Assembly (NCBI RefSeq): GCF_001997295.1
Contig: NZ_CP019605.1
Coordinates: 248,001-312,000 of the forward strand
DNA from: Tessaracoccus flavus
GTDB lineage: Bacteria > Actinomycetota > Actinomycetes > Propionibacteriales > Propionibacteriaceae
Length of the DNA stretch: 64,000 bases
Direction of reading: 5' to 3'
Below the pieces are notes generated by a model. That model ran no database searches, was not told the origin of the DNA, and saw nothing but the letters and a program-made list of their open reading frames with translations. Numbering within the stretch: position 1 is the first letter of the stretch; every line of letters starts with the position of its first letter. The position numbers were made by a program, and so were the translations under genes. Below, piece after piece: positions 17,110-26,298 of the stretch.

Positions 17110-18369
17110 TCACCGCCCCAATCCGTAGGCCCGGTGCACCAGCACGATCGGGTGGACGGTCTCAACGCCGCTGGACTTCTCGATCTGCCAGCGGCACGTC
17201 TCGGTGTCGCAGGCGGCGAGGCCGTCGTTGTTGGCCTGCACGATGTCGAACAAAGGCTGCCCGACGGCTTGGGCGATCTCGTACTTTTCCTTCTTCAGCC
17301 CGTACGTGCCGGCGATCCCGCAGCAGGTGACGTTGCTGTCGATGACCTCGAGCCCTGGGATGAGCCGCAGCAGGTCCGACGCCGGGGTCCCCATGCCCTG
17401 GCTCTTCAGCTGGCACGGCGCGTGGTAGGGCAGCCGCATGTTGACCGGCTGGAAGTCCGTCGGCAGTTCCCCGGCCTCATACAGCTCCATGAGGAACTCG
17501 GAGATCTCCCGGATGCGGGTGCCCACATCGAGCAGTTCGGGGTCGTGGATGCCGAGGATCTGGTGAGCCTCGTGCTTGAGCATGCCCGTGCAGCTTCCCG
17601 CGGTGCTGATGATGGTCAGGTCCGTACCCGGGCTGCGCAGTTGGTCAACGAGCCTACGCACGGAGGCGCTTGCCTTCTCGAACAGGCCGTTGCTCTGCTC
17701 CGCTAGGCCACAGCAGCCCTGCTCCGGCACGATCACCTCGTACCCCAGGTACTCCAGCACCTCGATGGCTTTCTTCGCCGCGTCGACCTCGAAGTAGCCG
17801 CCGGCGCAGCCGTGGAAGTACACCAGCGCGCCGCGGGTGGCGGGCTTCGTCGGCGACGGTCGCTTTTTCAGCCACTTGTGCAGCGACTCGCCGCGCGCGG
17901 TGGGCATGGGGGCGTTGCGGTGAACGCCGACGACCTTCTCCATGGCGTAGCGGGCCAGCTTGTTGTCCAGCACGGCGTTGGCGATGGGCGCCACCGGGGT
18001 CATCGCCTTGCCCATGAGGACGGTCTGCGTGATCGTCTGGTCGCGCACCGGCACGCCCTGCTCCGCCTTCATCACGGCGCGCGCAATCGAGTTGAGCTCC
18101 GCCACGTTGACTCCCTGCGGGCACACCACGCTGCAGGTCCCGCAGCTGGAGCAGTAGTCGACGGAGTGGTCCACCGGCTCGTCGTCGCGGAACCGTTCGG
18201 CCTGGGGGCCGACGAACTTCGGGCCGGAGAACAGCGGGGTGACCGCGGCCACGGGGCAGGCCGTCTCGCAGATGGTGCACTTGACGCACATGTCCAGGCT
18301 CATCCGCTGCAGCTCGTTGTTGAGCCGCTCCCTCAGCGCCTTGGCCCGCTCGTCGCGCTTGTCGCTCAT
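17110..18369 (-). CDS. glpC: Anaerobic glycerol-3-phosphate dehydrogenase subunit C
   Basis: The 419-residue iron-sulfur subunit anchors GlpAB and passes electrons to menaquinone. Two 4Fe-4S motifs are visible: Cys28/31/34 with Cys38, and Cys73/76/79 with Cys83. Two cysteine-rich CCG domains follow (QGCCGLAEQS and VTCCGIAGTYG), as in heterodisulfide-reductase-like subunits. The ATG at 18369 overlaps the glpB stop by three bases (ATGA), so expression is coupled. Start and length agree with E. coli GlpC (396 residues). The order glpA-glpB-glpC is conserved. Confidence 0.95.
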   Translation of the reverse strand: MSDKRDERAKALRERLNNELQRMSLDMCVKCTICETACPVAAVTPLFSGPKFVGPQAERFRDDEPVDHSVDYCSSCGTCSVVCPQGVNVAELNSIARAVMKAEQGVPVRDQTITQTVLMGKAMTPVAPIANAVLDNKLARYAMEKVVGVHRNAPMPTARGESLHKWLKKRPSPTKPATRGALVYFHGCAGGYFEVDAAKKAIEVLEYLGYEVIVPEQGCCGLAEQSNGLFEKASASVRRLVDQLRSPGTDLTIISTAGSCTGMLKHEAHQILGIHDPELLDVGTRIREISEFLMELYEAGELPTDFQPVNMRLPYHAPCQLKSQGMGTPASDLLRLIPGLEVIDSNVTCCGIAGTYGLKKEKYEIAQAVGQPLFDIVQANNDGLAACDTETCRWQIEKSSGVETVHPIVLVHRAYGLGR

Positions 18370-19610
18370 CGTGCACCTCCGGTGATGTGGTCGGCGGCCC
18401 GGACAGCCGTGGCGACGGCGATCCCGTCGCCGGACTTCTCGCGCCAGCGTTCGCATCCGGCGATGATTCCACCGGCCACGAACAGGTTGGTATGGACGAC
18501 GGCGCCGGCGGCGTCGATCGGCCGCCCGGCGTCGTCGGTGCGGACGCCCACCTCGAAGAGGGCGTGTGGCCCCCAGTAGTCCGAGGGGATCAGCGGGCCG
18601 GCGTCGGTGGCCGTCAGCGGGAGCCCGAACACGGGCTCGGTGATGGTGCCGAACGAGTCGACGTCGAGGGCGCCGCTCTCGAACCCGCCCGGGGCAAAGA
18701 CGAACGACGCGGCCTTCAGGTGGCGGGGCCCGCCGGCCGCGGCCAGCGTGACCGAGGCCACGCCGTCGCCGCCGGGGGTGAAGCTGACGATCCGGCTGCC
18801 CTGGATGAAGCGCACACCGGCGGCGCGCACCATGGCCAGCAGCGCGTCGTAGAGCCGGATCCCCGGGACCGACGGCGGGGGCAGCGGGATCTCGCAGATG
18901 TCGCGGCCGAGCTGGTCGGCGACCTGCCGCCACACGTCGCGGCGCTTGCTGCCGAGCACCGCGGGCAGCGCCACCACGTCGGCCTTCCCCGCCACCGCGC
19001 CGACGGCCTTCGCGAACGTGGCGGCGAAGGACTGATCGTCCATGGCTCGGGCGTAGGTGAGAGGGGTGGGGTCGGCCTCGCCCTTCCGCGCGGGAAGGTC
19101 GATCCAGGCCGAGTGCGCGCTCAACGCGCCGCCGTCGGGGGCCTTCGAGCGCGCGAGGTTCCCGGCGATGAGGTCGGCCGGGAAGTCCTTGAGCTGCCGC
19201 ACGCCGACGACGGCGTAGCTCTTGCCGCCCACCGCGTCCCCCGCAACCATCGAGGGCTGGGCCAGCGCGGTGGGTCGGAGGGCGCCCACGGCCGTGGGAA
19301 ATTGGAAGTTGCGGGCAGGATCACCGGTGAGCAGCTCGGGGCCGAACTCCTCGGCCAGCCAGGACACGGCCGATCCCACTGCCTCGGCACCGATTGAGGC
19401 GTACGGGTGACCTGCGGGGACGGACGCCACTGCATCGAGGGGCGCTGACACCCTCTCCGGCGTGTACCCGAGGATGTCGACGGTGCCCTGAGACAGGTGG
19501 AGCCCGCCGGGCCCCTTGGTGGTCAGGGTGACCGACTTCCCGGCGCGGGCCAGCCGCAGCGCTGCGACGAGACCGGCGAGTCCGGCCCCGATGACGACGA
19601 CGTCGCTCAT
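18366..19610 (-). CDS. glpB: Anaerobic glycerol-3-phosphate dehydrogenase subunit B
   Basis: The 414-residue flavoprotein subunit begins with an FAD-binding GxGxxG (VVIGAGLAGLVAALRLA) and has the late SFVFAPGGFESG and FVAGGIIAGCE motifs of GlpB. It works with GlpA and GlpC to oxidise glycerol-3-phosphate to dihydroxyacetone phosphate at the membrane. Its start overlaps the glpA stop by four bases and its stop overlaps the glpC start, so the three subunits are translated as a unit. Confidence 0.95.
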   Translation of the reverse strand: MSDVVVIGAGLAGLVAALRLARAGKSVTLTTKGPGGLHLSQGTVDILGYTPERVSAPLDAVASVPAGHPYASIGAEAVGSAVSWLAEEFGPELLTGDPARNFQFPTAVGALRPTALAQPSMVAGDAVGGKSYAVVGVRQLKDFPADLIAGNLARSKAPDGGALSAHSAWIDLPARKGEADPTPLTYARAMDDQSFAATFAKAVGAVAGKADVVALPAVLGSKRRDVWRQVADQLGRDICEIPLPPPSVPGIRLYDALLAMVRAAGVRFIQGSRIVSFTPGGDGVASVTLAAAGGPRHLKAASFVFAPGGFESGALDVDSFGTITEPVFGLPLTATDAGPLIPSDYWGPHALFEVGVRTDDAGRPIDAAGAVVHTNLFVAGGIIAGCERWREKSGDGIAVATAVRAADHITGGAR

Positions 19611-21184
19611 CGCACGATCTCCTCTTCAGGCTGGGGCAGGTGCTCGACGTCGAGCGTCCCGGCGAAGATCCAGTGGTCCAGGGCGGTCTGGCGCACCTGT
19701 TGGCCGTACAGGATGGGCCAGATGCCGATCCACCGGTGTTTGAGGAACAGGCGGAGCAGCCCGGAGGCGCGCTCCGCGTCGATCGCCTTCTCGGAGCAGG
19801 CCAGCCCGGCGGCGCGGGCGGCGCAGAACCCGCCCTGGCACGGGCCCATGCCGAGGCGGAGCTGGCGGCGCAGGTCGTCGAGGGTGGCGTTGGGCTGCTC
19901 CTCGAGCAGGCGCACGAACATGGACCGGTTCATCAGCTCGCACTCGCAGATGATCTGGTCGTCCAGGCGGTCCTCCTCCCGGTCCTCGAGGCGGTGGGTG
20001 ACGGTGTAGAGCTTGCGGTCCTCGCTGCCGGGGATGACCTCGTCAGCGGTGGTGCAGGGCCGGTTCTCGCCGAGCTGATCGTTCATCGCGTCGACGATGT
20101 GCTCGGCCATCAGCCGGTAGGTGGTCAGCTTCCCGCCGCCGATGGTGAGCATGCCCATCAGGCCGTCGCGCGTCGAGTGGTCGATGACCGCCATGCCGCG
20201 GCTCATGTGGCGCGTGTCCTCCACCGAGACGCGCTTGTCCTTGATCAGCGGCCGTGAGCCGGACCAGGCGTGCAGCGCCCGGGCCTTGCGGAAGCCGGGG
20301 ATCATCGCCTCGCCCGCGTCGAGCATCTGCTGCACCTCGTTGTGGGGGATGGGCAGGTGGTCGGGGTCCGTCTCGTGGATGTCGGTGGTGCCGATGATGG
20401 AGACGGTGTGCACCGGGACGAGGATGTCGCCGTCGGTGGGGTAGACGCAGCGGTTGATGACCGTGTTCACCAGGCGGTGGTTCATCGCGATCATGATCCC
20501 GCGCCCGGGCACCACCTCGACGGGGTGGGCCCCGGCCATCTCCGAGATCTGGCCTGCCCAGGGGCCGGCGCAGTTGAGCACGAAGGTGCAGTTGATCCGG
20601 ACGTCCTCGCCGCCCTTCTCGTCGCGGCAGATGACGGCGGCCACGCGGTCGCCGTCGCGCTCGATCTTCGTCACGCGGTGATAGGTGAGCACCTTCGCTC
20701 CGTGCGCCTCCGCCGAGCGGGCGGCGCCCCAGACGAGCTGCCAGCCGTCGACGGAGCCGTCGGCCACCTCGATGGCGCGCTGGATGTGGGGGTCGAGGCG
20801 GGGCTCGCGGCGCAGCGCCTCCTTGACCGAGATCTCGGAGGCGGGGACACCCGTGGCCTTGGCCCCGGCCAGGAACTTGTCGGCGTAGGCCGGGTCGTCG
20901 CCAGCGAGAGTGACGAAGAATCCGCCCGTGTCCTCGACCGCGCTGGCCTGGATGCGGCGCAGGATCGCGTTCTCCTCGGCGCACTCTGTGGCGGACCCGG
21001 GATCGCTCACCACGTACCGCCCGCCGGAGTGCAGCAGACCATGGAACCTGCCGGTGGTTCCCTGGCCCAGATCGACACGCTCGACGAGTACCGCGCGGTA
21101 CCCGCGCATCGCGGCGTCGCGGACAACACCCAGTCCCGTCGACCCACCTCCGATGACGACGACATCAGTGTCGAGACGCTTCAT
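19607..21184 (-). CDS. glpA: Anaerobic glycerol-3-phosphate dehydrogenase subunit A
   Basis: The 525-residue catalytic subunit has a Rossmann FAD motif (VVIGGGSTGLGVVRD, from residue 8), the substrate region GRFHGLLHSGGRYV and TTGRFHG, and a C-terminal BFD-like 2Fe-2S domain with CECE and PCQGGFC. The ATG at 21184 is preceded by AAGGAGGGG on the minus strand, a strong ribosome site; the frame remains open upstream into the island junction but without coding character. The 300-bp region upstream separates it from attachment site copy 1. Glycerol kinase and facilitator genes are not in this window. Confidence 0.95.
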   Translation of the reverse strand: MKRLDTDVVVIGGGSTGLGVVRDAAMRGYRAVLVERVDLGQGTTGRFHGLLHSGGRYVVSDPGSATECAEENAILRRIQASAVEDTGGFFVTLAGDDPAYADKFLAGAKATGVPASEISVKEALRREPRLDPHIQRAIEVADGSVDGWQLVWGAARSAEAHGAKVLTYHRVTKIERDGDRVAAVICRDEKGGEDVRINCTFVLNCAGPWAGQISEMAGAHPVEVVPGRGIMIAMNHRLVNTVINRCVYPTDGDILVPVHTVSIIGTTDIHETDPDHLPIPHNEVQQMLDAGEAMIPGFRKARALHAWSGSRPLIKDKRVSVEDTRHMSRGMAVIDHSTRDGLMGMLTIGGGKLTTYRLMAEHIVDAMNDQLGENRPCTTADEVIPGSEDRKLYTVTHRLEDREEDRLDDQIICECELMNRSMFVRLLEEQPNATLDDLRRQLRLGMGPCQGGFCAARAAGLACSEKAIDAERASGLLRLFLKHRWIGIWPILYGQQVRQTALDHWIFAGTLDVEHLPQPEEEIVR

Positions 21185-21450
21185 TGAGTCCCCTCCTTGG
21201 GCCTTGATGTGCCCATTCCAGCACAGCGCACCGTGCGGGGCCGGAGAAGAGACGGATCCGACGGGCATTGCTTGTGCGAGTTGGAGTCGGTGGCGGCTCG
21301 ACGCGGCATGAGTTGGCGCGACGCTGCGGCGTCGGTCCGCACGACTGCGTCCGGGGTGGCTCAGGGCGACTGTGTCCTTGGCACTCGAGCTCTCGGACGA
21401 GAACATGCCAGCCACACTCGGGGGCATCACGATCAGGCCCCCGAAAGAAA

Positions 21451-21479
21451 GAATCCCCGCCCTGTGCAGGACGGGATTC
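21451..21479 (-). terminator. Hairpin terminator beside left att copy
   Basis: GAATCCC pairs with GGGATTC across 29 bp, and on the minus strand the hairpin is followed by TTTCTTTC. The same arrangement lies beside the intact tRNA-Ser at 31451-31478, so both att copies carry a tRNA-type terminator. Confidence 0.6.
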
Positions 21480-21481
21480 GA

Positions 21482-21509
21482 GTGGCGGAGGATACGAGAT
21501 TCGAACTCG
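21482..21509. repeat. Left attachment site of tRNA-Ser island (28-bp direct repeat)
   Basis: These 28 bases, beginning GTGGCGGAGGATACGAGATT, are identical to 31482-31509, the 3' end of the intact tRNA-Ser(GGA) gene. They contain the T-arm and acceptor 3' half through CCA but no remaining tRNA, the hallmark of integration into a tRNA 3' end. The two copies start exactly 10,000 bp apart. Confidence 0.9.
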
Positions 21510-21620
21510 CAAACTCGCAACATCGAAGTCCTTGTCAACAGGTCGATGTGGCGTCTGACTAGGCTAGGAGACAGTGCCGCCCGTCACTTGCGTGGACACG
21601 CGTAGGCATGGCAAGCGGAT

Positions 21621-21653
21621 CTCGGGGCACACTGGGGGCACGATTCGTGCTCC
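21621..21653. promoter_or_regulatory. Possible integrase arm-type binding sites
   Basis: CTCGGGGCAC (21621-21630) is followed by the related GGGGGCACGA (21634-21643). CTCGGGGCAC recurs at 31404-31413 near the other end. Short repeats between an att site and int are typical of integrase arm sites. This is a motif match only. Confidence 0.4.
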
Positions 21654-21701
21654 AATCTGATACGAGATGCGGCGGTGGCGGACGCAGGAGGGGGGTGGGA
21701 C

Positions 21702-23063
21702 ATGGCGGAGGGTCGCCGAGCGTGGGGCAAGGTTCGTCAGCTTCCCTCCGGGCGCTACCAGGCGTCCTACGTCCTCCGCAGCGTTCGCGGCGGCGATCAA
21801 GGCACCCGCTACACAGCGCTCCAGACGTTTGATGCGAAGGGCGATGCCTGGGGCTGGCTCGACCGTGAGCACCGGCTGATCGATCGCGGCGACTGGACTC
21901 CACCGATCGAGCGATTCCGCGAGGCCGAGGAGGAGCGCCAGCGCAAGGAGGTCGCCCGGCAGGCAGCGGCGGCGGTGCCCACCATCGCCGCCTACGGCTC
22001 ACGCTATCTAGAGCGGGCTGACCTCGCTGCGACGTCGCGGGACCGGTACCGGCAACTGTTCAGGTTCTACATCCTTGCCGAGCCCGCGACGATCACGCGG
22101 CGAGGGATGGTGAAGGACAAGCCTGTTGCGAAGCACGGCATTGGCGGTGTGCGCGTCACCGAGTTGACCCGTGCCGACGTGCGCCTGTGGTGGCAGGGTC
22201 TCCCGGTCAGCACGCGCGAGTCCTCGTGCCGGCAGGCGTACGACTTGCTGCGAGCGATCATGAACGCCGCCGTCGAGGCTGAGCTCATCGAGGTGAACCC
22301 TGTCCAGGTCAAGGCGGCCACCCAAGCCCAGGCCTCGCGGGAACGAAATCTGGACCCCCTCCCGATCGACGTGTTGTACGCCGTCGCGGAGCAGATGCCC
22401 GACCCGTGGCGGCTGGGCGTACTCCTGGGGGGCGTGTTGGGTCTTCGTTCCGGTGAGGTCCGGGCCCTGCAGCGCCGCGACTTCAGTCTTAACGTCGAGG
22501 TGCCGACGGTGAAGGTCCATCAGTCGGTGAAGGAGGCGGAGGGAAAGGTCGAGATCGGACCGCTCAAGACCGCCCGCAAGGGCATCGCCTTCCGCACCCT
22601 TCCCATCCCGGCTGCTCTCGTGGGTGACGTGAGGACGCATCTTCGTGAGCACACCCAACTGGGCCGGACGGGGTTGCTCTTCTGGCGCACCAGGGACGGC
22701 GGGCCCGTGAAGTCCGCGGACTGGCTAAGGGCGTTCAAGAAGGCATGCAAGACCGTCGCCGATCACCTGGAGGAGGACGCTGCTCGTCGTCTCGAGCAGT
22801 CGGGGGAGCAGGAGAGCGAGGAGTCGCAGCGCATCCGGGAACTGCTGACCGGTCAAGGGGGCTACGTCTTCCACGGGACGCGCGTGACTGGCCTCACGTG
22901 GGCCTACCGGCTGTCCGGGGGCAATCTCCGGGCCGTCCAAGCGATCGCCGGCCACACCTCGCCGAAGATGGCGTTGCGCTACCAGCGCGCGGAGATGGAC
23001 TACCTTGCCGCAGTGGCGGGCAACGTCTCCTCGATGATCGAGGCCAGCACGCGCAAGCCTTGA
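21702..23063 (+). CDS. int: Tyrosine-type site-specific integrase
   Basis: The 453-residue recombinase has an N-terminal arm-binding region (WGKVRQLPSGRYQASY), a SAM-like core-binding domain and a C-terminal catalytic domain with Arg in GLRSGEVRAL, the HxxR pair as HGTR, GHTS, and the nucleophile Tyr in LRYQRA (codon at 22980-22982). The ATG at 21702 is preferred over the in-frame GTG at 21675 because AGGAGGGG lies 8 bp before it. It sits 190 bp inside the left att copy and reads into the island. It presumably inserted the element at tRNA-Ser; the catalytic set is intact. Confidence 0.92.
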   Translation: MAEGRRAWGKVRQLPSGRYQASYVLRSVRGGDQGTRYTALQTFDAKGDAWGWLDREHRLIDRGDWTPPIERFREAEEERQRKEVARQAAAAVPTIAAYGSRYLERADLAATSRDRYRQLFRFYILAEPATITRRGMVKDKPVAKHGIGGVRVTELTRADVRLWWQGLPVSTRESSCRQAYDLLRAIMNAAVEAELIEVNPVQVKAATQAQASRERNLDPLPIDVLYAVAEQMPDPWRLGVLLGGVLGLRSGEVRALQRRDFSLNVEVPTVKVHQSVKEAEGKVEIGPLKTARKGIAFRTLPIPAALVGDVRTHLREHTQLGRTGLLFWRTRDGGPVKSADWLRAFKKACKTVADHLEEDAARRLEQSGEQESEESQRIRELLTGQGGYVFHGTRVTGLTWAYRLSGGNLRAVQAIAGHTSPKMALRYQRAEMDYLAAVAGNVSSMIEASTRKP

Positions 23064-23156
23064 TCCGACCCACGCTCGCTCGAGGAGGCGGATTCCAGGT
23101 CCGCTGGGTTGATCGAAAGGGCGTTCTCGACGGGTGACGATGGCGTTGTCGATGCC

Positions 23157-23207
23157 GACTGAAAATTGACCCCGTGGCGCCCGGCAGAAGTGGGTCAATT
23201 TTCAGTC
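23157..23207. repeat. 16-bp inverted repeat, IS21-like end remnant
   Basis: GACTGAAAATTGACCC (23157-23172) and its exact reverse complement (23192-23207) flank a 19-nt spacer. The motif resembles terminal repeats of actinobacterial IS21-like elements, and a truncated IstA lies just downstream. Confidence 0.6.
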
Positions 23208-23420
23208 AGCGTTGACAGGCGTGCCGACAACTGCCCGGGCATGCAGAGCCCGCTGTTCGGTTGAGGCGCTGAAGCTGGCGCACGATCAGCGCAATGAGCT
23301 GGCAGATGCACGTTCCGCTCGTCCGCTACGGTCGAGCTCGTGTGGTGGATACGGGTCCCGATGAGCCCTCGTTCCAAACCGCTGGACAAGAGGCAATGCA
23401 GAAGGAGGAGAACCCTGCGG

Positions 23421-23825
23421 TCAAATCAAACCGGCTTCGTACCTGAGCTGCCACATCCCGGCCAGCAGAGCCGAGCTCTGCCGGGTCGGCAACAGCAATG
23501 CGGCGATGAACCCCGACCATGCGGCCGTCGTCGTCAACACCGGCGGTGCCACAAGAACACCCGGCCCGACCGGCACCACCTTCGCCGGGAACCACAAGTC
23601 GCACTGCACGATCTCCCCGGGCCGGTACTCGGTCCGGTCACTCGGGTCGGGGGGAGCATACAACGGCCGAAAAGCCGCGTCGCGTGTCCGCAGCAGCGAC
23701 GCCAAATGCTGCCAGCCGATCCGCTCGGCGATTACCGACGCCGACATCGTAGGGAACTCCGAAAGCAACCCGCGGAGCTCCGGTTCGAAGCTGTTCGACC
23801 AACGATCCCGACGGGACGCGCTCAC
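23421..23825 (-). pseudogene. IS21-family IstA transposase fragment
   Basis: About 134 residues match the middle of IstA-type DDE transposases: RGLLSEFPTMSASVIAERIGW, then RPLYAPPDP and PGEIVQCDLWFPAKVVP, where the Asp in CDLWF is the first catalytic residue. The N-terminal helix-turn-helix and the later catalytic residues are missing and no IstB is present, so it cannot transpose. Between the integrase and this fragment (23064-23420) I see no gene except the IS-end inverted repeat. Confidence 0.75.
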
Positions 23826-23971
23826 ACCTCCACCAGCGCGCGGGACAGCTCCCCGATGCCCGCCAGGTGGGCGTCGAATCGAACTCGGCCGCCACCGGGG
23901 ATGGCGATGAACAGTCAGTATTCAGGCGGCATCGATAGCAGCGGCGTGACGGCTTGGGTATCGCTCACCCG

Positions 23972-25582
23972 TCAGATCCTCCAGTAGATCGGCCCGCCAC
24001 TGGGAAGGAGCCCACATACCTCACGCAGAGAAGGATGAAATACGTATCTATCAAGTCCTCTGGGCAACCGGAGGCGGCCGAGTCGATCCATTGTGAAGAA
24101 ATGGGCTAAGCCATCGTCCTCCTCTTCGACACCCAGTAGTCCTGCCTGCCATAGGACAGACGCGAGGTCCGGAGCGCCGAATAGTGCCCGCGCCTCCGCT
24201 TGGAGTTCAAGTATCTGGGGCCATCCCACTCGAAGATAGACACAACGTTGGATCAACTGCGTGACTTGCTCAAGCCGGCTGTCCTTATACTCGGCGACGC
24301 CCAAGTAGCTATCTACGAAATGATACTTACTCGCCTCCGTGGGGACCTCATCAGCAACCACATGGTTTGCCACAACAGTCAACTGCGTCTTGCCGCTGAT
24401 GAGCGCGACGTCCGACACAACTTGACGAAGGTGCTCGTTGTCGAGCGTTTCACCCTGCGCCCACAACTCGAGAAGCCTTTGAGCAAGCAAGTTTCCGAAC
24501 GAAACCACATCGCGTGGAAGGCATTGTGCGTGGCGCAGAATGTATTCATAGAGAGGTTCGCGTGTATCGTACGAGTTCTTGACGGTAGAGAAGCCGACCC
24601 AGTCACTCAGCGATTCGGGTCGAGTCGTCCCGCCCCAGAGTTCAGCAGGCAGTCGACGTGTCTTTGCGTCTAGGAGCGCTTTGGCGGCGGTGTAGCCCCA
24701 CTCGAGAATGGATACATGCGGATCACCGACGTATCTCGATGCGTGCTCGCTTTGAAAAATCGAATGGAATACTGAATCCCGAATGGAGATCACTACGTGA
24801 AGTCTCGATCCCAGTGAGGGGTGCCTCAACATGCGCATCGTTTCGTAAAAGAGCCCCTTTTGGCACCGAAGCCAGTATGCTGGCGCCCGCGCGTACTCCT
24901 CATCGATCGCGTCGATGATAAAGTAAAGTGGAGGTGCATCCCGCAGGTGCTGCGCGACCCTTGTCTCGAGATCGTCCCACAGTGGATTGTTGACCATTGC
25001 CAACAACGACTGGGGCGAGTGTGCGCCGTCGATTAGTTGTTTCAGTGTCGTGAAGGGGCTTCGCTCGGCTTTGGCCCTCCGAATCAAATGACCGAAATCA
25101 GTGTTGAGGCTTTCGCGCTCCTCGGTAGTGAGATAGGGACGGTACTTCTTGGAAAACAGAAGATAAGTTGCTGCCGCTACCAGGATTGCGCGGCCCCAGC
25201 AAAGCTGCCAAGTCTCTGTAAGTAGCCCTTCGGGAAACCAGTGCGCGACTCTTAGAACGTGATCGGTGGTTATCAGAGTCGTGGTTGGTGCCTCAGCGAC
25301 CACTACGGACTGATTCGCCTCAAGATCAGCCTGGAAGCGCCGAAGATATATCGTCTTCCCCGACCCTTTGCGGCCGACAACCACACGCACGCGTTGCGCA
25401 TCTCGACCAAAGAACGCCGATGCTCGCAACTCCTCAACGTCGACGAAGTCTCGCAAATCAGCCCGACCGCCGTCCGGATCCCCGAAGGCTCCGGGCTCCC
25501 CCTGATGTCGTGCGATGAAAGCACGGGCGTTGCGCTCACGCTCGCGCGGATCCCATGCGCGAAAGTCATCTATGGCGGACAC
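23972..25582 (-). CDS. P-loop NTPase of NTPase-FRG-NTPase operon (distal)
   Basis: The 536-residue protein has Walker A GRKGSGKT (70-77) and a Walker B-like strand LYFIIDAIDEEY (219-230). The N-terminus and VVGRKGSGKT context resemble P-loop ATPases of the Sll1717 type; the remaining 300 residues are helical and unrecognised. No signal peptide or membrane segment is evident apart from one hydrophobic stretch near 131-143. The GTG start overlaps the stop of the FRG gene by one base (TAGTG), so the two are coupled. GC is clearly below that of flanking host genes, indicating acquisition. The role is unknown; its operon and island setting suggest a sensor or motor in defence. Confidence 0.7.
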   Translation of the reverse strand: MSAIDDFRAWDPRERERNARAFIARHQGEPGAFGDPDGGRADLRDFVDVEELRASAFFGRDAQRVRVVVGRKGSGKTIYLRRFQADLEANQSVVVAEAPTTTLITTDHVLRVAHWFPEGLLTETWQLCWGRAILVAAATYLLFSKKYRPYLTTEERESLNTDFGHLIRRAKAERSPFTTLKQLIDGAHSPQSLLAMVNNPLWDDLETRVAQHLRDAPPLYFIIDAIDEEYARAPAYWLRCQKGLFYETMRMLRHPSLGSRLHVVISIRDSVFHSIFQSEHASRYVGDPHVSILEWGYTAAKALLDAKTRRLPAELWGGTTRPESLSDWVGFSTVKNSYDTREPLYEYILRHAQCLPRDVVSFGNLLAQRLLELWAQGETLDNEHLRQVVSDVALISGKTQLTVVANHVVADEVPTEASKYHFVDSYLGVAEYKDSRLEQVTQLIQRCVYLRVGWPQILELQAEARALFGAPDLASVLWQAGLLGVEEEDDGLAHFFTMDRLGRLRLPRGLDRYVFHPSLREVCGLLPSGGPIYWRI

Positions 25583-26298
25583 TATATCAATCCGTGAATC
25601 GCTTGGCTGCGCACCTCGCGTAAAATGCCCGCCCGATCGGGGAACAGTTTGCGGTCAGATATCATCATTGTATGAAGATCGCGCAGGGCAGCTGGACGAA
25701 CCGTAGGAGATATTGTGTATGCCCTGAGCGCATCACTCTCCCCCATGTCGCGAAGTTGTTGTATGAAGCAAGTTCCAAGACGCCCCACAACAAAGACACC
25801 CCGCTGAGCGCCGAGTCTCTGGTTCCACGGACCGGCCGGCGGTGCAACCACGGAGACATCCCCTCCACGATTCAGGAATGGACGAGAGGCGTCGAGTCGA
25901 TAAACCACGCAGTTGCGGTCCTCGTAATCAGCGCCTGGCGAGAGTGCTGTGAGTGCAAAGTACATCGCCACCATCGGACTCCGAGTCCAGTCGAGGAGGG
26001 CAGTCGGCAGGCCCCAATGCTGCCCCAATGCCCATAGGTCTGCGTCGGTCAGCTCTGCGGCGTCGTCTCCTAGCTCAACCGAGTACTCGCGGTAGAGGCT
26101 TTGAAGACGTGTTGCGAGCGCGGTCCGGTCACGGACAAAGTTCTCATCCGCAAAGCGATCCAAACTGGCTACCATGCACCATGCGGCATTACCAACTCCG
26201 CGCCAGACAAATTGGTCATCGTGGCTCTCGAAGAGGAAGTCGCGCATCTCCGGCCACGTTTCAAAGTGCGTGCCGTCACAATCAGCTGCTGAACTCAA
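25582..26298 (-). CDS. FRG-domain protein
   Basis: The 238-residue protein is an almost pure FRG domain: FVWRG at 30-34 and the diagnostic block LGQHWGLPTALLDWTRSPMV at 91-110, followed by AMYFA. FRG domains (named for Phe-Arg-Gly) are found in bacterial and phage-related proteins; their biochemical activity is not established. The TTG start at 26298 lies 17 bp inside the upstream NTPase gene, and its stop overlaps the next start, giving a tightly coupled three-gene unit. With two NTPases either side it is the likely effector, but this is inference. Confidence 0.8.
   Translation of the reverse strand: MSSAADCDGTHFETWPEMRDFLFESHDDQFVWRGVGNAAWCMVASLDRFADENFVRDRTALATRLQSLYREYSVELGDDAAELTDADLWALGQHWGLPTALLDWTRSPMVAMYFALTALSPGADYEDRNCVVYRLDASRPFLNRGGDVSVVAPPAGPWNQRLGAQRGVFVVGRLGTCFIQQLRDMGESDALRAYTISPTVRPAALRDLHTMMISDRKLFPDRAGILREVRSQAIHGLI

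Noticed and set aside
21451..21560. Second complete tRNA beside glpA
   Set aside because: Only the 3' third of tRNA-Ser is present; anticodon and D-arms are missing, so it is an att copy.
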